This document shows, one piece after another, positions 58,920 to 64,000 of a stretch of DNA of 64,000 nucleotides; position 1 is the stretch's first letter; the number at the start of each line of letters is the position of its first letter. The stretch comes from Megascapheus bottae (lineage: Eukaryota > Chordata > Mammalia > Rodentia > Geomyidae). The stretch is taken from positions 806,001-870,000 of the forward strand of contig JANJXV010000100.1 in the NCBI GenBank assembly GCA_024803745.1, written 5' to 3'. The notes beneath the pieces are model-generated. The model saw only the letters and a program-made list of their open reading frames with translations. It did no database searches and had not been told where the DNA came from. Both the position numbers and the translations under genes were made by a program.

Positions 58920-60485
58920 CCATGCACCAAGGAGCTCATGCTAAATGATGGTCAATGCTCAATCAATCAAATCTGTGACCAGGGAAACCTTATTTTACAC
59001 AACCAATGTAAATTTCTTGGTGTTGAGGTTGTGTCAAGGTTATATTCAATGGCACAGTGAAAAAACTGAGCCAAGGGCACGAGAGACGTCTTTTTTTTTT
59101 CTTTTTTTCAAACTTCTTACAAGCCTATAATTGTTTCAAAGTTAAAAGTTAAGGGTAGCAGTACATGCTAAAGACACCTCAGTTTTGCTTTAAAAGATTA
59201 AAGAAAAAGAAATGCAAATTTTAGCTGAAAGGAAACATTTCATTATATTAACTGTGATGGGGATTTTTTTTGAGAGTTAATGGAATAATGGTCATTTACA
59301 TATTCTTTCTTACCCATATTTTCTTTTCTAATTTTCTAGGGTAAATATATATCACTGTGGGAATCCCAGAGGGATTGAGGAATATTTGATGGAGGAAAAT
59401 AAATACATGCCAGGCAATAAAAACATATAACTATTATTTGTTTAAAAAGAGACTGACTAAAAATGTATAAAAGGCAGAGAAGAAAAAACACTGGAAATAC
59501 AAAAATTTAAGAGCAAAATGGAATTATCCGTTAAACACAATGGGAAACCATGGGGTCTAAAACCAATGCTGTGCAGGACCAATGCAAAAACCTTGCTCAG
59601 AAGACAGTCAAAGAACAATGACACAAAATCATCATCAATAAAACAGAAGATGTGGGGAACCAAATTTAGAGATTCAGCATGCCGCCAACTGGTGTTTCTA
59701 AAAAGCAACCCTTTAAAAAAATAGGACAAAATCAGAGAGATAAAATGGAAAAATACCTTCCACATTTCTGGATGACCCAAATTCATCATTTGAATAGAGA
59801 CCATGAATGCCACTCGTTAGAAATAATCCCATAACTGTTCTAGAATTTCAAGGGCAAATTCAAAAGTTTGTTCCACATAGCTGGGTGTAGCAAGCTACAA
59901 CAAGACAGCACACAACAAGATGGCTTACCTAGAAAGACTAAAATGCCACACTGGGCTCACACTTTTCTCCTACAGCATTAAGTTTGAGGAGGGAGGGTTT
60001 ATTTTTCTTCTCACCCACTGCATTTCTAAGTGGCTCATGACAACCACCTCGACCCAGCCACCTCGATAACCAGCAGTAAAATTTATTAAATAAAACCACT
60101 GCTCATTACTGATTAAATCAGCACAAAACCCACTTGCCTCAGTATAACTTTATAATATCTCCAAACAGTGGCTATCAGCATAGGAATAGATGGTCTTAGC
60201 TCCTGTTATCATGCACAGTATGGCTATTGTGCTCAACTTGAAGGGTTCTGCTAAATAAGGGACTAAGAAGAAAATGACCCTTGCTTCTCTGAGATGTAAC
60301 TGCCTCCTTAGAGAGCAAAGGAAGATTGGAAATCCTAAGTATATTCCAAAAGTGAGAAGTTATAAAACCACTGGGGCGACATGTGTCTATGCATTTGAAA
60401 GGGAACGATTAGGACACCTAAAAAAAAAAATTCTTTCACGGGAGCCGTAACAACATTGAAACAAAAACATCCACAAGTGAATGGG
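58920..60485. other. Unique noncoding sequence
   Basis: No repeat is named. The 118-codon minus-strand frame at 59457-59813 overlaps a 68-codon plus frame, and neither has a domain. T-runs lie near 59092. Confidence 0.35.
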
Positions 60486-60489
60486 CAAC

Positions 60490-60785
60490 ACACACACAGG
60501 GTTCACACTTGCTATGTGAACGCATTGCACTTGAGTCAGGCCACCAGCCCTTTTTGCATGGGTTATCTTTGAAGATAAAGGCCTGCTTTCTGCCTTGTAG
60601 CAGCCTGGACTGTGATCTTTCTATCTGTGCTTCCCCTGTGGCCAGGATAATTGGCATGTACCATTGAATTCAGCCACTTGAGATAAAGGCTCAGACTCTC
60701 CCCTCCTCCTCCCCAGGGCTGGCCTCAAACCACAATCCTCCTATTTCTCACTCCTAAGTAGCAAAGATCATACCCTGCCTGGCTG
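60490..60785 (-). mobile_element. Trimeric SINE: B1-like, B1-like, ID-like
   Basis: Minus strand order: 'cagccaggcagggtatgatc' 'tttgctacttaggagtgaga' 'ggttgaggccagccct'-type head, then a second B1-like unit with 'ggtacatgccaattatcctg' and 'gatagaaagatcacagtcca', an A-rich linker and an ID-like unit 'gggctggtggcctgactcaa' with 'agcaagtgtgaaccctg'. It is the more complete partner of 14435-14790. Confidence 0.65.
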
Positions 60786-60789
60786 AAAA

Positions 60790-61455
60790 GGAGCATTATT
60801 TAGGATCAAATGGGAGATAATTTGTAACAAAAAGTGTATGAAAGTAACTCTACAAGCTGGGGTTATACACCATCCTTATTTTCTCCTTCTTGGCCTGCTC
60901 TTATTATATAACTTTTCCACAATTTATTTGTACTGCTTTTATAATCAAGCAGGGGGGAAAAAGCCATGTTATTTTTGAAGAAAGCAGGATCTCAGAGGTC
61001 ACAGTGACTTTATGCTATTTGTCCTCTGTGCATCTGGAGAAATAACTCTTTGATTTTGGCCCTAGGCACTTTGAACATATGAGCACAAGACCTACGAAAG
61101 GTTTATTCTGGGACAAGTCAGCACAATTGCTCTCAGTCCTGAAGACGGACAATTCTCAAACCTTCTGTCCTTGCTCGGGGTCAGTGCGTCCATCCACCTA
61201 CTCATCCATGCAAAGAGAAATGACTAGAGAAGGAGCCGGGTGCTCTGAGCACCCCCAAAGCAGATCACGCCACAGCAGCAAGACAAACATGCAAACAAAC
61301 ACAGCCCCGTGTGAATTAGAATACATAGGACAGTCAAGGCATGCAGCCATGTGGAAGAAAAAGAAGGGTGTCTGGAATATTCATACAGTATTATTAGCCC
61401 TGGGTCTTGAAGGATAGAGAACCAGGTGGGTGGGCGAGGTGGAGAAGATATTCAC
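60790..61455. other. Unique sequence
   Basis: A 112-codon frame at 61079-61417 has no recognised domain and no supporting splice or promoter signal. It is left uncalled. Confidence 0.35.
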
Positions 61456-61462
61456 GGTGCAG

Positions 61463-61562
61463 CACACAGAGAAAGAGAGAGACAGAGAGACAGAGAAACA
61501 GAGAGAAACAGAGAGAGAGACAGAGACAGACAGAGACAGGGAGAGAGGAAGGAAGGAGAGAC
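61463..61562 (+). repeat. (GAGA/CAGA)n simple repeat
   Basis: About 100 bases of GAGA and CAGA units. The Arg/Glu-rich plus frame and Leu/Ser/Cys-rich minus frame are its translations, not genes. Confidence 0.95.
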
Positions 61563-61959
61563 AAATGAAGATGAGGTGGCAATGTTACTACTGGAACCCT
61601 AAAAATTGGAAAGTGAGTAGGAGGATGTGCAAGTTAGGATCCTTTGGTGATAAATCACAAAAATTGGGGAGCTCACTGGAAGAATGTAGGACAGCTCTTA
61701 CAAGAACCAAAGAAGTGAAAGAATTAGGCTCAGGAAATGCAGCTTTAGGTAGCTTGTGGAAAGCTAGGTTGGTCTCATGGGAAACCTGCAACAGGGTGGA
61801 ACTCCTGCAATCAGTCCAGTGTTCCTCGGAGGGGGAATTTTAATGGCAGCCAACCATTGGCTGGAGGAAGGGGTGAAGGTTGACTGACAGGGAAGGCTGT
61901 CTAAGTGGGGCAACTTCACCTTCCAATGACAAGTCAAGCCCCACCCCCTTCCTTCCAAG

Positions 61960-62155
61960 CTGTGGTTCTCAACCAAGCGCGCATTTTTCCCACCCAGGAA
62001 ATATTCGGAAATTCTTTCAAATGACTTTTACTTTCTAAAAAGTAGCAGTGAAGAGAGGTGCTACTGTCATCTACTGGGCATAGGCCAGGACACTCCTCCA
62101 TATCCTGCAATGCTCAGGCTAGCCCCAGAACCCGTGATTCAGCGCAGGAGGTGAG
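61960..62155 (+). mobile_element. MER-type nonautonomous DNA transposon (hAT-like)
   Basis: It starts with the inverted-repeat-type end 'tgtggttctcaacc' and continues 'cccacccaggaaatattcgg', 'tgctactgtcatctactggg' 'cataggccagg', 'atcctgcaatgctcaggcta' and 'gccccagaa'. This is the order of a mammal-wide MITE whose inner part is also at 18980. The right terminal repeat is not seen. Confidence 0.65.
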
Positions 62156-62184
62156 AAATCATTTTGGATTTGAAGGAGGAAAAA

Positions 62185-62202
62185 CAACAACAACAACAAA
62201 AC
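62185..62202 (+). repeat. Short (AAC)n repeat
   Basis: About six AAC units. Confidence 0.9.
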
Positions 62203-62431
62203 CCCCTGAGCTCGACAGAGAGACAAAAACAACAGAAGTCCATCAGGTAAAAAAAAATGGATGGAAGGACGGAACAAACCATGAGATGATAAGGAGGAGG
62301 GGAAATGAGATGGTGAGGGAGGTTCAGGTGTTTGAGGATGATGAAGGTCATGGAAGAGAACTGATGGGCGGGGCAAGTGTGAGTGTGTTCGTATCCATGG
62401 CACTGCCTTTGTAATTATATGGCTTTAGACT

Positions 62432-62575
62432 CCTTACCAATTCCTTGCCTGCTACTTATCAGCAGCTTCCTTAGGGATAGGACTCATCTGTTTTCTTTAT
62501 CATTGCATTCAAACACCTGGAAAGATGTCTGGCACATAATACAGGATCTTCAAAGTACTTGCTGACAGAATGGAC
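62432..62575 (+). mobile_element. L2 LINE 3' end
   Basis: 'cagcttccttagggatagga' 'ctcatctgttttctttatca', 'aaacacctggaaagatgtct' 'ggcacataatacaggatctt' and 'agtacttgctgacagaatgg' follow the L2 terminal order ('gagggcagggactgtgtctt ... tgcctggcacatagtaggtgctcaataa'). Confidence 0.7.
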
Positions 62576-62999
62576 AGATTAGATATAGTTAGAGTCCTGG
62601 ATGTAGATTGATTGGTAAATGATAGGTTGATGTTGACAGAGAATGTAGAAAGATGGGAGAGGAATAAATGAACTAAGGGTACACTTAGCAATACTTCGTG
62701 CACAAGGGAAGAGTTATAGGTTATATTCTTACAGGTGGTCTGTCAGATTCTTCTCTCCAAACCACTGCGAAGCAAGCTAGCATTTGAGCACACAGCAGAA
62801 GACTCCAGCTGACTAAGCCCCATAATTCTTGGACTTTCCAGGTCCTGGCTGAGCCACATGGTATGTGGCTGTCACATTCTGACCTGCACAGGGTGCTCAA
62901 ATAGGCCTGTGCAGGAAGTGCTCTGTCCCAGGAAGGCAGAGACAAGCTACTAGAATGACTTCAAGGCAGTGTCTTGTCTGTGTAGCCTACTAGTTGTTT

Positions 63000-63225
63000 A
63001 TTTATCAAATATATGTATGGTGTCAGCCTACCATGTGCCTGGCACAGTGGCAGATACAAAAGATCCATTGGTTAAAAAGATGCAGCAAAGGTAGTCTTTA
63101 CTGCTATGGTCTTTAAAATCAATGGGAAGAGGCAGAGAATAAATGGGTCAACAGAGACATATGCAATGATAAATGGTGACAAGCAATATAAATACATAAT
63201 CAGAATATAGATAAATAACGAAGAA
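63000..63225 (+). repeat. Ancient mammal-wide repeat
   Basis: 'tatttatcaaatatatgtat', 'cctaccatgtgcctggcaca' 'gtggcagatacaaaaga', then 'gaggcagagaataaatgggt' and 'gataaatggtgacaagc' match a very common old-repeat order. The family is not fixed by eye. Confidence 0.55.
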
Positions 63226-64000
63226 GGAAACTGGCTAGAACCCTATCATACAAGCACACAAGGTCAGGTCAAGGACAGTCTGTGAGAATCTGGTAGTTTC
63301 ATACCAGAACAGGAATGGAGTCGATGTGTAGGAAATTAAAAAGTAGCCATTTAAACAATATCCACTACAGACATCATGGTGCAAAGCTTGCTCCATGTAT
63401 ATGCCATGGCCAACATGATCACAAACCAAATGACCCTCTTCCCTGAGATTTTTCCAGAGACTGGAGGGACTCTGAACAGAAAGTGGTCCCTGAGGAAAAG
63501 TGCAGGCCAACGTTGCTCTTCAAACTCCTGGAAACCCTGCTCCAAGCCAATGCCAAAAATAATCCTATTAGTCACATTCGAAGTGCTAAGCAGAAACAAA
63601 AAGAAATCAAAATTAATTTCAATTCTTTACAGTGACAGCAGCAATTAAGGTGACAAGATTATGGAAATTATCGCCACCGAGGGAGATCTTTGCCCATGAG
63701 GGGGAAAAATAACCAGTAAAACAGGAGAAGTAAGAAACAGGGATTTGAACTGGGTTATGAAAAAAAAAACCTATGGGCCACCAATTCTCTGGGAACTAGA
63801 AATGGCCATTTCGCCATGCAATGATAGTTTACTCTGCCGTGACTGTAACTCTGCCTTGGTGGTGGAAAGCGACTGAGGTTTGTAAAGTTTGCACATTCAT
63901 ATAGTAAGATTTTTGCTTTTCATAAGGTGATACTCAAGCAGGTTGTCTCCACTTCTTTGTCTGCTGCCTGGTCCTCTCTCTTTTGAGAACCATACCTTTC
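63226..64000. other. Unique sequence to window end
   Basis: Frames of 82-91 codons overlap on both strands at 63235-63648 without a recognisable domain. Nothing else is supported. Confidence 0.35.

Noticed and set aside
58601..58948. 115-codon frame with Leu-Ser repeats
   Set aside because: It reads through a (CT)n(CA)n microsatellite. It carries no information beyond the repeat.
61079..61417. 112-codon plus-strand frame, considered as a small protein
   Set aside because: Its translation has no recognisable domain or signal sequence, and no promoter or splice signals support it.

Overview
This window is mammalian nuclear DNA, most likely from a rodent. It is mostly A+T-rich and has no supported multi-exon protein-coding gene. 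It is dense with interspersed repeats, and the best organism clue is the repeat set. One clue is tRNA-derived dimeric SINEs with an ID-like left half and a right half ending in a 'ccaggactggc' box plus poly(A). This looks like the IDL-Geo SINE described from Geomyoidea (kangaroo rats, pocket mice, gophers). Other clues are B1 (7SL-like) units, composites of B1-like units with the Geo or ID halves, and at least 17 pieces of one lineage-specific L1 3' end. A heteromyid or geomyid rodent is my best guess (about 0.6); the genus cannot be told from the sequence.

Layout. 1-9.4 kb: mostly unique sequence with scattered L1 tails, SINEs and one MLT1-like LTR. 9.46-11.1 kb: a nest of L1 pieces in opposite orientations, including an ORF2 C-terminus broken by a stop and a frameshift. 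11.5-13.05 kb: the only G+C- and CpG-rich block, with two families of short tandem repeats, an NRF1 palindrome, a YY1-type box and good 5' splice sites on both strands. It is either a host CpG-island promoter or the 5' end of an L1. 13-28 kb: SINEs, MIR, an L1 with an intact ORF2 C-terminal reading frame (16.57-17.27 kb), and long unique stretches. 28.1-34.4 kb: L1 tails, two of them nearly identical and head to tail, and a solo MaLR LTR. 34.4-48.6 kb: long, repeat-poor unique DNA with one L2, one MIR and microsatellites. 48.6-64 kb: L1 and SINE insertions (three of these SINEs or L1s have visible target-site duplications), MIRs, a MER-type DNA transposon and large simple repeats.

The content suggests an intergenic or deep intronic region. 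Open frames of 60-167 codons occur on both strands, but they fall in repeats, low-complexity tracts or sequence with no recognisable domain, and none is called as a gene. No new biochemical system is visible. The items most worth following are the CpG-rich block, the SINE architectures, the reused insertion site at 50.8-51.3 kb, and a 16-bp homeodomain-type palindrome in unique sequence.
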